64,000 bases of DNA from DATBGO01 sp036558005 (GTDB lineage Bacteria; Actinomycetota; Actinomycetes; Streptosporangiales; Streptosporangiaceae), in assembly GCA_036558005.1 (NCBI GenBank), contig DATBGO010000139.1:45118-109117 (forward strand), in the 5' to 3' direction. Numbering within the stretch: the stretch's first letter is position 1; each line of letters begins with the position of its first letter. Under the pieces are notes generated by a model. It saw only the letters and a program-made list of their open reading frames with translations. It was not told the DNA's origin and searched no databases. The position numbers and the translations under genes were made by a program. Positions 25,634 through 34,532 of the stretch are shown one piece after another.

Positions 25634-26413
25634 ATGAGTGCTGCGCGGGTGCGGCCGCGGGCCGCCAAGATTGCGCAAGCGACGCCGATCCGGCAGTTCG
25701 CCCGCAGCGTCACCGGCCTGCGTGGCGCGTCGCCCGCCGAGGCCAGCCCGGCCGCCGGCCTGCCCGGCGGGGCGGCCGGCGAGCCCGGTGACGCGGCCGG
25801 CGAGCTCGACGGCGCGCTGGCCGGGCGGGCCGCGGCCCGGCGGCGGCCTGGCCGCCCGCGCAGCGTGGCGGCCGACCGGGCGATCATCGAGGCGGCGCTC
25901 AGCCTGTTCGCCGAGGCCGGCCCGGACGGGCTGTACTTCGAGAAGGTGGCCGCCAGGGCCGGCGTCGGCAAGGCCACCATCTACCGGCGCTGGCCGGGGC
26001 GGGAAGACCTGCTCCTGGACGCGCTGGACCAGCTGCGGTTCCCGCTGCCCCAGCCCAGGGGCAAGTCGGTGCGCGGTGACCTGACCGCGCTGCTCGAGGC
26101 GATGTGCCGGGAGCCGGCCGACCCGCGGCTGGCCCGGCAGCTGGCGCTGCTGCAGGGCGAGGGCGACCGGTACCCGAGGGTGGTGGCCCGGCACGTCCAG
26201 ACCGTCATCGAGCCGCGCCGCGAGCTGGTCAGGTCGGTGCTGCGCCGCGGCGTGGGCACCGGCGAGCTGCGCGAGGACACCGATATCGAGGCCGCGATGT
26301 TCATGCTGGTCGGGGCGGTGCTAGCGCGCACCAGGTCGGGCCAGGCGGCGGCCGAGGACGGTTACCCCCGGCGGGTGGTCGAGGAGCTGCTGCGCGGCCT
26401 GGCGTCCCGGTGA
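25634..26413 (+). CDS. TetR/AcrR-family transcriptional regulator
   Basis: A 259-residue repressor-type protein. A disordered Ala/Gly/Glu-rich head of about 75 residues precedes the helix-turn-helix (residues about 84-125: AALSLFAEAG, VAARAGVGKATIYRRWPGREDLL). The C-terminal ligand domain resembles the TetR_C_11 class. The long head is unusual for the family; a start nearer residue 70 lacks a ribosome site, whereas GGGAGG precedes this ATG by 11 nt. Divergent from panB. The target is unknown, with autoregulation possible. Confidence 0.85.
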   Translation: MSAARVRPRAAKIAQATPIRQFARSVTGLRGASPAEASPAAGLPGGAAGEPGDAAGELDGALAGRAAARRRPGRPRSVAADRAIIEAALSLFAEAGPDGLYFEKVAARAGVGKATIYRRWPGREDLLLDALDQLRFPLPQPRGKSVRGDLTALLEAMCREPADPRLARQLALLQGEGDRYPRVVARHVQTVIEPRRELVRSVLRRGVGTGELREDTDIEAAMFMLVGAVLARTRSGQAAAEDGYPRRVVEELLRGLASR

Positions 26414-26492
26414 CCGCCGGGCCGGATCGGCACCCAGGGCGCCCTGGGCCGCTCCGGTAGGGTCGTCGCAGGATCCGCGCTGAGGAGTGAGC

Positions 26493-27131
26493 ATGCGACT
26501 GACCAAGCTCGGCCATTCATGCGTACGGCTGGAGAAGAACGGCGGCTCGCTGGTGATCGACCCCGGCGTCTGGAGCGGCCCGGACGCGGCGGCCAGCGCC
26601 GACGCGATCCTGATCACGCACGAGCATCCCGACCACGTCGACGGGGCCAGGGTCGCCACCGCGCTCACCGGGCGCAAGGACCTGGAGCTGTGGGCGAGCG
26701 CCACGGTCGCCGGGCAGTTCGCCGAGTTCGGCGGCCGGATCCACACCGTCGATGACGGCGACGTGTTCCAGGCGGCCGGCTTCGACGTGCATGTCTACGG
26801 CCACGACCACGCGGTGATCCACCCGGACGTCCCGGTCGTGGTGAACACCGGGTTCGCGGTCGACGGGCAGGTCTTTCACCCGGGCGACTCGCTGACCGTG
26901 CCGCGGGAGCCGGTGCCGGTGCTGCTGATCCCGGTCAACGCGCCCTGGCTGAAGGTGTCAGAGATGATCGACTACGGCCGGGCGGTCGCGCCATCGCGCG
27001 GTTACGCGATCCACGACGGGCTGCTGAACGAGAACGGGCTGGCCCTGGCGCAGCGGCTGCTCGGCATGGCGGCCGGGTCCGGCGGCGGGACGTTCAGCAG
27101 GCTGGAGCCGGGCACCAGCGTGGAGATCTAG
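26493..27131 (+). CDS. MBL-fold metallo-hydrolase (UlaG-like)
   Basis: A 212-residue metallo-beta-lactamase-fold protein. The signature HEHPDHVDG supplies the metal ligands, with further ligands in VYGHDHAVI and FHPGDS. TKLGHSCVRLE and LVIDPG at the start place it with the UlaG/L-ascorbate-6-phosphate lactonase-like group. GAGGAG lies 5 nt before the ATG at 26493, so this start is preferred over the GTG six bases earlier. The last codon shares the tetramer CTAG with the stop of the convergent nadE gene. Substrate unknown. Confidence 0.85.
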   Translation: MRLTKLGHSCVRLEKNGGSLVIDPGVWSGPDAAASADAILITHEHPDHVDGARVATALTGRKDLELWASATVAGQFAEFGGRIHTVDDGDVFQAAGFDVHVYGHDHAVIHPDVPVVVNTGFAVDGQVFHPGDSLTVPREPVPVLLIPVNAPWLKVSEMIDYGRAVAPSRGYAIHDGLLNENGLALAQRLLGMAAGSGGGTFSRLEPGTSVEI

Positions 27132-29050
27132 CCGCCGTCCCGGCCGGCACCGCTCGTTTCGCTGGCACCGCTCGTTTCGCTGGCACCGCCCGGCGGGGAC
27201 GGCTCGTCAGCTCCGGCCGGCCGCGTCGGCTCCCGCCACCGGCTGGTCAGCGGCAGCCGCCGGTCCCTGCCGAAGTTCTTGATGCTGATCTTGGGACCGG
27301 GCGGGTACTGCCTGCGCTTGTACTCGGCCCGGTCGACCAGCCGGATCACCCGCTCGGCTAGCTCGGGGTCGTGGCCGGCCGCGGCCAGCGCCGCCGCGCC
27401 CATGTCCTTCTCCACGTAGTCGTCGAGCAGCGCGTCCAGCACCTGGTAGTCGGGCAGCGAGTCGCTGTCCAGCTGGCCGGGTGCCAGCTCGGCGCTCGGC
27501 GGCTTGGTGATCGAGTTCTCCGGGATGGGCGGCACCTGGCCGCGGTCACGAGCCTGCTGGTTGCGCCACCGGGCCAGCTCCCAGACCAGGGTCTTGGGCA
27601 CGTCCTTGACCGGCGCGAAGCCGCCCGCCGAGTCCCCGTACAAGGTGGAGTACCCGGTGGCAAGCTCGCTCTTGTTGCCGGTGGTGAGCACCAGGTGGCC
27701 CTCGGCGTTGGACAGCGCCATCAAGATCATGCCCCGGATCCTGGCCTGCAGGTTCTCCGCCGCAAGCCCGTGCAGGTCCAGTTCCGCGTCGAACGCCGCG
27801 ACCATCGGCCTGATCGGGACGGTCCTCGCCTGCAGGCCCTGCCGCTTGACCAGGTCCTCGGCGTCGCCGACGGAGTGCTCGGTGCTGTAGCGGCTGGGCA
27901 TCAGCACCACGTGCACCTGGCCGGGGCCGATGGCGTCCGCGGCGATGGTCGCGGTCAGCGCCGAGTCGATCCCGCCGGACAGGCCGAGGATGACTGAGCG
28001 GAAGCCGTTCTTGCGGACGTAGTCCCTGGTCCCGGTGACCAGCGCCGCGTACACCTCGGTCAGGTCGGGCAGCCGCGGCCAGCACCGGCCCGGCTGCGCC
28101 GCCTGGTCCGGCACCGCCTGGTCCGGCACCGCCTGGTCCGGCGCCGCCTGGTCCGGCGCGGCCGGGCCGAGTTCCAGCCGCTGAAGCTTGATCATCGTGC
28201 CGTCGCGGGCGTCCACAACCGTGCTGCCGGCCGCGGCCACGGCCAGGTCGGCGGCCGGCAGGCTGAGATCGGCGACGATCAGCGCCTCCTCGAACTGCGG
28301 CCCGCGGGCCAGCAGCGTCCCGGCCGCGTCGACGATGATCGAGTCACCGTCGAACACCAGCTCATCCTGGCCGCCCACCAGGTTGCAGTAGGCCAGCACC
28401 GCCCCGGCCTCCCGGGCCCGCCGCTGGCACAGCGCCAGCCTGGTGTCGTCCTTGCCCCGCTCATACGGCGAGGCGTTGGGCACGACCAGCAGCGCCGCGC
28501 CCGCATCCCGGCACACCGCCACCGGGCCGCCGTCCTGCCACAGGTCCTCGCAGATCGCGACCGCCACGTCGGCCCGCTGCCCGTCCCGCCCGGCCAGCCG
28601 GAACACCGGCACGCTGTCGCCGGGCACGAAGTACCGGTACTCGTCGAAAACCCCGTAGTTCGGCAGGTGATGCTTGGCCGAGGTGACCACGACCTCGCCG
28701 TCATACAGCAGCGCCGCGGCGTCCAGCGGCGCGCCGGCCGGCAGCCCGACCCGGGGCGCCAGCCCGGCCCGCCGGTCCAGGTACCCGGTCACCACGGCGA
28801 TCGCGCCGAGGCCGTCGGCGGCCAGGCGGCGCGCTGTCGCGTGCAGGGCGTGCACCGACGCCTGCACGAACGAGGCGCGCAGCGCCAGATCCTCCACCGG
28901 GTAGCCGGTCAGCATCATCTCGGGGAATACCACCAGCCGCGCGCCCTGCCCGGCGGCGCGCGTGGTCCACTCCCTGACCAGGCCCGCGTTGCCATCCAGG
29001 TCCCCGACGGTGGCGTTCACCTGCGCGAGGGCAATCCGAAGCTGAGCCAC
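27128..29050 (-). CDS. nadE: Glutamine-dependent NAD+ synthetase
   Basis: A 640-residue two-domain enzyme amidating deamido-NAD. The N-terminal nitrilase-type glutaminase (about 1-275) has its triad in VVFPEMM (Glu), SAKHHLPN (Lys) and VAICEDLW (Cys). The C-terminal synthetase has the PP-loop LGLSGGIDSALT and TGNKSELATGYSTLYGD. An Ala-Pro-Asp-Gln pentapeptide repeat links the domains and a Gly-Ala-Ser-Glu-Thr-Ser repeat forms the tail. The GTG start has TAAGCT exactly 6 nt upstream. Divergent from glnA2 by 80 bp. Confidence 0.95.
   Translation of the reverse strand: MAQLRIALAQVNATVGDLDGNAGLVREWTTRAAGQGARLVVFPEMMLTGYPVEDLALRASFVQASVHALHATARRLAADGLGAIAVVTGYLDRRAGLAPRVGLPAGAPLDAAALLYDGEVVVTSAKHHLPNYGVFDEYRYFVPGDSVPVFRLAGRDGQRADVAVAICEDLWQDGGPVAVCRDAGAALLVVPNASPYERGKDDTRLALCQRRAREAGAVLAYCNLVGGQDELVFDGDSIIVDAAGTLLARGPQFEEALIVADLSLPAADLAVAAAGSTVVDARDGTMIKLQRLELGPAAPDQAAPDQAVPDQAVPDQAAQPGRCWPRLPDLTEVYAALVTGTRDYVRKNGFRSVILGLSGGIDSALTATIAADAIGPGQVHVVLMPSRYSTEHSVGDAEDLVKRQGLQARTVPIRPMVAAFDAELDLHGLAAENLQARIRGMILMALSNAEGHLVLTTGNKSELATGYSTLYGDSAGGFAPVKDVPKTLVWELARWRNQQARDRGQVPPIPENSITKPPSAELAPGQLDSDSLPDYQVLDALLDDYVEKDMGAAALAAAGHDPELAERVIRLVDRAEYKRRQYPPGPKISIKNFGRDRRLPLTSRWREPTRPAGADEPSPPGGASETSGASETSGAGRDGG
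27146..27181. repeat. 18-bp direct repeat in the nadE 3' end
   Basis: Two identical 18-bp units in tandem (27146-27163 and 27164-27181), followed by 8 further matching bases. In frame they encode the acidic tail repeat Gly-Ala-Ser-Glu-Thr-Ser. Confidence 0.9.
28101..28160. repeat. Four-copy 15-bp tandem repeat in the nadE linker
   Basis: Four consecutive 15-bp units (28101, 28116, 28131, 28146) differ at one or two bases and keep frame, encoding Pro-Asp-Gln-Ala plus Val or Ala. They sit between the glutaminase and synthetase domains. Confidence 0.9.
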
Positions 29051-29056
29051 GGCTCC

Positions 29057-29062
29057 AGCTTA
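29057..29062 (-). promoter_or_regulatory. Putative leaderless -10 element of nadE
   Basis: TAAGCT on the reverse strand with 6 nt to the GTG start. Confidence 0.45.
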
Positions 29063-29092
29063 GGGCGGGCGCGGCAGCTGGCCGCCCCCCGC

Positions 29093-29108
29093 GTAACGCG
29101 CCGGAAAC
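29093..29108 (+). promoter_or_regulatory. GlnR-like half operator before glnA2
   Basis: GTAAC, six bases, GAAAC: one a-b pair of the actinobacterial GlnR consensus (GTnAC-n6-GAAAC). It ends 22 nt before the glnA2 GTG. A second pair is not present. Confidence 0.4.
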
Positions 29109-29118
29109 ACGGGCGAGG

Positions 29119-29124
29119 CAGACT
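29119..29124 (+). promoter_or_regulatory. Putative leaderless -10 element of glnA2
   Basis: CAGACT exactly 6 nt before the GTG start. The GlnR-like half site would then cover about -38 to -23 relative to transcription start. Confidence 0.4.
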
Positions 29125-29130
29125 GGCGCC

Positions 29131-30492
29131 GTGGACAGGCAGGAAGAGTTCGTGCTGCGGACGCTCGAGGAGCGCGATATTCGTTTTGTCCGGTTGTGGT
29201 TCACCGACGTGCTCGGCTACCTCAAATCGGTCGCGGTCGCGCCCGCCGAGCTCGAAGGCGCGTTCGCGGAGGGCATCGGCTTCGACGGGTCGGCGGTGGA
29301 GGGGTTCGCCCGGGTCTACGAGGCGGACATGATCGCTAAACCGGACCCGTCGACGTTCCAGGTGATGCCGCTGCGCGGCGACGCCGCCGGGGTCGGCCGG
29401 ATGTTCTGCGACATCCTGATGCCGAACGGCACCCCCTCCTACGCCGACCCGCGGCACGTGCTCAAGCGCGCGCTGGCCCGGGCATCCGCGCTCGGGTTCA
29501 GCTTCTACACCCACCCCGAGATCGAGTTCTTCCTGCTCAGGGAGAAGCCTGAGCCGAACGCCAAGCCGCAGCCGATCGACGCGGGCGGGTACTTCGACCA
29601 CACCCCGCACACCATCGCGCACGACTTCCGCCGCAACGCGATCGTGATGCTGGAGCGGATGGGCATCTCGGTCGAGTTCAGCCACCACGAGGGGGCGCCG
29701 GGGCAGCAGGAGATCGACCTGCGCTACGCCGACGCGCTCACCACCGCCGACAACATCATGTCGTTCCGGCTGGCGATGAAGGAGGTGGCGCTGGAGCAGG
29801 GGGTCTACGCGACCTTCATGCCCAAGCCGTTCACCGAGCACCCTGGCTCGGGCATGCATACCCATATGTCACTGTTCGAGGGCGACCGGAACGTGTTTCA
29901 CGAGCCAGGAGCCGATTACCAGCTGTCCAAGCTGGGCCGGGCGTTCATCGCCGGTTTGCTCCGGCATGCCGCGGAGATCACCGCTGTGTGTAACCAGTGG
30001 GTCAACTCCTACAAGCGGCTGTGGGGCGGCACCGAGCGGATCGCCGGCGCCGGGGGAGAGGCGCCCGCCTACGTCTGCTGGGGGCATAACAACCGGTCTG
30101 CCCTGATCCGGGTGCCGATGTACAAGCCGCAGAAGGGCAACGCGACCAGGATCGAGTTCCGCTCGATCGACCCGGCCTGCAACCCGTATCTCGCCTTCGC
30201 GGTGATCTTGTCGGCGGGCCTGCGGGGGATCGAGGCCGACTACGAGCTCCCGCCCGGCGCCGAGGACGACGTGTGGGCGCTGACCAGCGCGGAGCGGCGG
30301 GCGCTGGGGATCGATCCGCTGCCGCAGAGCCTGTCTGACGCCTGCAACGTGATGGAGCGCAGCGAGCTGGTCGCCGAGACGCTCGGCGAGCACGTCTTCG
30401 ACTTCTTCCTGCGCAACAAGCGGGACGAATGGCAGGACTACCGGCGCCAGGTCACCGAGTTCGAGCTGGACCGCTACCTCGGCGTGCTCTGA
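29131..30492 (+). CDS. glnA2: Type I glutamine synthetase, GlnA2-like
   Basis: A 453-residue class I glutamine synthetase. The beta-Grasp N domain has the latch GFDGSAVEGF. Metal and ATP residues lie in HPEIEFFL, EFSHHEGAPGQQEIDLRY, the HTHMSLF loop and NNRSALIRVP. At the position where GlnA1 has the adenylylation Tyr (DLYELP), this protein reads VWALT, so it should escape GlnE control. This matches the GlnA2 described next to glnE in Mycobacterium and Streptomyces. Family knowledge allows either true glutamine synthesis or gamma-glutamylation of another amine. Confidence 0.9.
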   Translation: MDRQEEFVLRTLEERDIRFVRLWFTDVLGYLKSVAVAPAELEGAFAEGIGFDGSAVEGFARVYEADMIAKPDPSTFQVMPLRGDAAGVGRMFCDILMPNGTPSYADPRHVLKRALARASALGFSFYTHPEIEFFLLREKPEPNAKPQPIDAGGYFDHTPHTIAHDFRRNAIVMLERMGISVEFSHHEGAPGQQEIDLRYADALTTADNIMSFRLAMKEVALEQGVYATFMPKPFTEHPGSGMHTHMSLFEGDRNVFHEPGADYQLSKLGRAFIAGLLRHAAEITAVCNQWVNSYKRLWGGTERIAGAGGEAPAYVCWGHNNRSALIRVPMYKPQKGNATRIEFRSIDPACNPYLAFAVILSAGLRGIEADYELPPGAEDDVWALTSAERRALGIDPLPQSLSDACNVMERSELVAETLGEHVFDFFLRNKRDEWQDYRRQVTEFELDRYLGVL

Positions 30493-30579
30493 CCGGCGGC
30501 GCCGTCCCCGTCAGCCCGGCCCGCCCGTCCTCCTGGCCCTCGCCCGCCCGCTCGCCCGCGCCGGGCACCGCGGGCTCGC

Positions 30580-30585
30580 TACCGT
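30580..30585 (+). promoter_or_regulatory. Putative leaderless -10 element of glnE
   Basis: TACCGT followed by 6 nt and GTG (30592). The identical TACCGT-N6-GTG layout precedes the RDD gene and the HIT gene. Confidence 0.5.
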
Positions 30586-30591
30586 GCTGGG

Positions 30592-33552
30592 GTGGACATG
30601 GCGCGGGGAACGACGCTGGCCGGGCGGCTCGCGGTGCTCGGCTTCGCGGACACCGCCAGGGCGCAGCGGCTGCTCAGCACCGACCTCGGGCTCGACATCG
30701 GCGGCGCCGACGCCGCCCTGCTCGACGCGATCGCCGCCGCCGCGGACCCCGACCTGGCACTGGCCGCGCTGGCCAGGCTCCCGGCGCAGCCCGACCTGCG
30801 GGCCGCGCTGCGCGCTGACCAGGGCACCAGGGCGAGGCTGACCGCTGTCCTCGGTGCCAGCGCTGCCCTGGGGGAGCACCTGGCCAGGCACCCGGAACAC
30901 TGGCGGGTGCTCACCGGTCCCGGCGCGCTGGCCCGGCCCGGTGCCGTTCAGCTGCGGGCCGAACTGGCCGCGGCGGCGGGCCCGCGGGCCAGCCCGGACC
31001 CGGTCACCGCGCTGCGGGTGGCCTACCGCAGGCGGCTGCTGCACCTGGCGGCCAGGGACCTGACCGGCGTGATCACCATCGCGCAGACCGCCGCCGAGCT
31101 GGCCGACCTGGCGGCGGCGGCGCTGGACGCGGCGCTGTCCGTCGCCGCGTCCCGGCTCGGGCCCGCGGCCAGCCAGGCCCGGCTGGCGGTGATCGCGATG
31201 GGCAAGTGCGGGGCCAGGGAGCTGAACTACGCCAGCGACGTCGACGTGATCTTCGTCGCGGCGCCGGCCGGCGGCGCGACCGAGGACCAGGCGCTGCGCG
31301 CCGCGACCCAGCTGGCCACCACGATGATCAGCATCTGCTCACAGCCAGGTGTCGAGAGCCCGCTGTTCCCTGTCGACCCGAACCTGCGCCCCGAGGGCAG
31401 GGACGGGCCGCTGGTGCGGACCCTGGCCAGCCACCGCGCCTACTACGAGCGCTGGGCCAAGACCTGGGAATTCCAGGCGCTGCTCAAGGCCAGGCCGGTG
31501 GCCGGTGACGCCGGGCTGGGCGATGAGTACCTGGCCGCGCTGGCCCCGATGGTCTGGCAGGCGGCGCAGCGCGAGCATTTCGTCGCCGACGTGCAGGCGA
31601 TGCGCCGCCGGGTGCTGGACAGCCTGCCCGCGCACGCGGCCGGGCGCGAGCTCAAGCTCGGCCCTGGCGGCCTGCGCGACATCGAGTTCGCGGTCCAGCT
31701 GCTGCAGCTGGTGCACGGCCGGACCGACGAGGTGCTCCGGGTCACCGCCACCCTGGACGCGCTGGACGCGCTCGCGGCCGGCGGGTACGTCGGCCGCCAG
31801 GACGCGGCGGGCCTGGCCCGGGCGTACCGGTTCCTGCGCGGCGTCGAGCACCTGCTGCAGCTGCATCAGCTCCGGCGCACCCACACCCTGCCCGAGGATC
31901 CCGCGGTGCTGCGCCGGGTCGGCCGCGCGCTGCGGCTGGCCACCCCGGGCACCGACCCGGCGGCCGAGCTGACCGCCAGCTGGCGGGAACACGCCAGGGC
32001 GGCCAGGCAGCTGCACGAGAAGCTGTTCTACCGCCCGCTGCTCGAAGCGGTCGCCCGGCTGCCGGGGGAGGACGTGCGGCTCACCCCGGAAGCGGCGCAG
32101 GCCCGGCTGGAGGCGCTCGGCTACGTCGATCCCGAGGGCGCGCTGCGGCACATCGCCGCGCTCACCGCCGGGGTGTCCCGCAAGACCGCGATCCAGCGCA
32201 CCCTGCTGCCCGTGCTGCTCGGCTGGTTCGCTGACGCCGCCAGGCCGGACGCGGGCCTGCTGGCGTTCCGCCAGGTCAGCGAGGCACTCGGCCAGTCGCC
32301 GTGGTACCTGCGGCTGCTGCGCGACGACACCAGCGTGGCGCAGCGGATGGCCAGGCTGCTGGCGTCCAGCAAGTACGCGGCCGGGCTGCTGCTGCGCGCG
32401 CCGGAGGCGGTCGCGATGCTCGCCGACGACGCGCAGCTCGCGCCGAGGCCGGCCAGCGAGCTGCGGGGCGAGGCCGCCGCCGCGGTGCGCAGGCATTCCG
32501 GCGCGGCCGGAGCGGTGGCCGCGGTGCTCGCGCTGCGCCGCCGCGAACTGCTCCGCACCGCGGCCGCGGACCTGCTCGGCCTGTCCGGGGTCGAGCAGGC
32601 CGGCGAGGCGCTCAGCACGGTCGCGGCGGTGACCGTCAGCGCCGCGCTGGACGCGGCCATCAGGAGGACCGAGCAGGACACCGGTCCGCTGCCGACCCGG
32701 ATGGCCGTGCTCGCGATGGGCCGGCTCGGCGGGCACGAGATGAGCTACTCCAGCGACGCGGACGTGATGTTCGTGCACGACCCGCTGCCCGGCGCGGACG
32801 AGGAGCGCGCGACCAGGGCCGCGCACGCGGTCGCCGAGGAACTGCGCGGCCTGCTCGGCCAGCCCGGCCCCGATCCGGCGCTGCCGGTTGACGCGGGCCT
32901 GCGGCCAGAGGGCCGGCAGGGCCCGCTGGTCCGCACGCTCGCCTCCTACCTGGCCTACTACCGGCGCTGGTCGCTGCCCTGGGAGGCGCAGGCCCTGCTG
33001 CGGGCCGAACCGGTCGCCGGCGACCCTGACCTCGGCGCGGCGTTCATCACGATGGCCGACGAACTGCGCTACCCGGCCGGGGGGATGTCCGGCGACGCGG
33101 TGCGCGAGGTCCGCCGCCTCAAGGCCCGGATGGAGGCCGAACGCATACCCCGTGGCCAGGACCCGGCCCTGCAGCTCAAGCTCGGCCCCGGCGGGCTCGC
33201 CGACGTGGAATGGGTGACCCAGCTGCTGCAGCTCAGGCACGCGCACGCGACCCCCGCGCTGCGGACCACCAGGACGCTGGCGGCGCTCGGCGCGGCCAGC
33301 GAGGCCGGCCTGATCCCGGCCGCGGACGCGCGGACGCTGGCCGATGCCTGGCGGCTGGCCGCCCGGATCAGGAACGCGGTGATGCTGGTGCGCGGCCGGA
33401 CCGCCGACACGGTGCCGACCGCACACCCGGAACTGACCGCGGTGGCCATGCTGCTGGGATACCCGCCCGAGTCCGCCCAGGACCTGGTCCAGGACTACCG
33501 CCGCACCGCCCGCCGGGCCAGGACCGTGATGGAACGCCTCTTCTACGGCTAG
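30592..33552 (+). CDS. glnE: Bifunctional glutamine synthetase adenylyltransferase/deadenylase
   Basis: A 986-residue protein with two nucleotidyltransferase halves. The N half has GKCGARELNYASDVDVIFV (deadenylating site) and the C half has GRLGGHEMSYSSDADVMFV (adenylylating site). Each is followed by a helical GlnE domain with LKLGPGG(L)-x-D-x-E. It attaches AMP to Tyr402 of GlnA1 (encoded at 38662) when nitrogen is plentiful. The GTG at 30592 is favoured over the ATG at 30598 by the leaderless promoter. It follows glnA2 by 99 nt, the same order as Mycobacterium tuberculosis. Confidence 0.96.
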   Translation: MDMARGTTLAGRLAVLGFADTARAQRLLSTDLGLDIGGADAALLDAIAAAADPDLALAALARLPAQPDLRAALRADQGTRARLTAVLGASAALGEHLARHPEHWRVLTGPGALARPGAVQLRAELAAAAGPRASPDPVTALRVAYRRRLLHLAARDLTGVITIAQTAAELADLAAAALDAALSVAASRLGPAASQARLAVIAMGKCGARELNYASDVDVIFVAAPAGGATEDQALRAATQLATTMISICSQPGVESPLFPVDPNLRPEGRDGPLVRTLASHRAYYERWAKTWEFQALLKARPVAGDAGLGDEYLAALAPMVWQAAQREHFVADVQAMRRRVLDSLPAHAAGRELKLGPGGLRDIEFAVQLLQLVHGRTDEVLRVTATLDALDALAAGGYVGRQDAAGLARAYRFLRGVEHLLQLHQLRRTHTLPEDPAVLRRVGRALRLATPGTDPAAELTASWREHARAARQLHEKLFYRPLLEAVARLPGEDVRLTPEAAQARLEALGYVDPEGALRHIAALTAGVSRKTAIQRTLLPVLLGWFADAARPDAGLLAFRQVSEALGQSPWYLRLLRDDTSVAQRMARLLASSKYAAGLLLRAPEAVAMLADDAQLAPRPASELRGEAAAAVRRHSGAAGAVAAVLALRRRELLRTAAADLLGLSGVEQAGEALSTVAAVTVSAALDAAIRRTEQDTGPLPTRMAVLAMGRLGGHEMSYSSDADVMFVHDPLPGADEERATRAAHAVAEELRGLLGQPGPDPALPVDAGLRPEGRQGPLVRTLASYLAYYRRWSLPWEAQALLRAEPVAGDPDLGAAFITMADELRYPAGGMSGDAVREVRRLKARMEAERIPRGQDPALQLKLGPGGLADVEWVTQLLQLRHAHATPALRTTRTLAALGAASEAGLIPAADARTLADAWRLAARIRNAVMLVRGRTADTVPTAHPELTAVAMLLGYPPESAQDLVQDYRRTARRARTVMERLFYG

Positions 33553-33605
33553 CCCGCCCGGATGCTGGCGACCGGGCATGACGGACCGCACGCGAGATAT
33601 GGCGG

Positions 33606-34460
33606 TTAGCGGTGGGCGCGGAGGATGCGGAGGACGTCGACGGTGATGTGGCCGCGCCAGTCGAGCTCGGTCGCGGCGCACCAGACCGGGAAGTTGAACA
33701 TCCAGCCGCCGTCCTCCTGCTGGCTGGCGGCGAGGTGGTCCAGGTGAGCCTCGATGACGTCCGGGCTGAACAGCTCGCGGGAGCGGGTGCCCGGCTCCGG
33801 CGCGAAGTCCAGCGGTGAGTGGGTCTCCCCGGGTGCCCGCGGGTCCAGCGTGACGACGCTGTCCACCATCGGCTTGACCGTGGCCAGCGCCTGCCGGGCC
33901 CGGCCGGCGTCGGGCACGTGGTCCAGGAAGCGCAGCGCGCCGCGCAGGTCATACGGGCCGGGATCGTCCAGCTCGCCGATCAGGGACCAGAGCAGCTCGG
34001 TGGCCCGGTCCAGCCAGGGGTGGCTGACCCCGCGCTTGTGCAGGGTGCCCGCGATCTGGCCGGTGGACACCAGCGACGGGGCCCGCCCCGGAGTCGGCGC
34101 CCACCACGGCGCGTGCGGCCAGCCCTGCACGCTCGGCTCCACGAACACCGCGCCGCCCTCAGCCGGGGCGTTCGCCCCGAGCCAGTCGCAAGCGCCTTCA
34201 ACCAGGTCAGCGTCCCAGGCATCGGCGCCGTCCAGGATCCGCAAGCCCAGCTCGATAGCGGCGGGCTGGCTGCCAGGGGACCGGCCGTCGGGTTCCAGCG
34301 CGTGCCCGAACCCGCCGTCCGGGTTGCGGTACGCGGCGACCGCGTCGCGGACCGGGCCTGCGGGCCCGCCGCCGAACAGGCGGTCGAACCTGCGCCGGTC
34401 AAGCACCCGGGCCGAACGGGCGATGAACTGGGCAGCGGCGTCGATGTCTGGCTTGCTCAT
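33606..34460 (-). CDS. Squalene-hopene/prenyltransferase-like alpha-barrel protein
   Basis: A 284-residue all-alpha protein with repeat motifs of the terpenoid cyclase/protein prenyltransferase barrel: NPDGGFGHALEPD near residue 50 and QQEDGGWMFNFPVW near residue 245, close to the QW motif. The catalytic DxDD motif of squalene-hopene cyclases is absent and the length is well under half that of a cyclase, so enzymatic terpene cyclisation is unlikely. The ATG follows a G-rich ribosome site; longer open frame upstream overlaps the divergent AraC gene and is rejected. Function unknown. Confidence 0.65.
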   Translation of the reverse strand: MSKPDIDAAAQFIARSARVLDRRRFDRLFGGGPAGPVRDAVAAYRNPDGGFGHALEPDGRSPGSQPAAIELGLRILDGADAWDADLVEGACDWLGANAPAEGGAVFVEPSVQGWPHAPWWAPTPGRAPSLVSTGQIAGTLHKRGVSHPWLDRATELLWSLIGELDDPGPYDLRGALRFLDHVPDAGRARQALATVKPMVDSVVTLDPRAPGETHSPLDFAPEPGTRSRELFSPDVIEAHLDHLAASQQEDGGWMFNFPVWCAATELDWRGHITVDVLRILRAHR

Positions 34461-34520
34461 CCCCCCACCCAAGCAGCGCCGCTGGCTGCTGCCTTGAACG
34501 AAACGGACACCACCGGATGC

Positions 34521-34526
34521 GACACT
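34521..34526 (+). promoter_or_regulatory. Putative leaderless -10 element of the AraC-type gene
   Basis: GACACT exactly 6 nt before the ATG at 34533. Confidence 0.35.
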
Positions 34527-34532
34527 GGCGGT

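Noticed and set aside
24494..26194. A 566-codon open frame containing panB with a 263-residue N-terminal extension
   Set aside because: The extension is Arg/Pro/Gly-rich noise overlapping the divergent TetR gene. PanB homology and a GGAGG ribosome site both point to the ATG at 25405.
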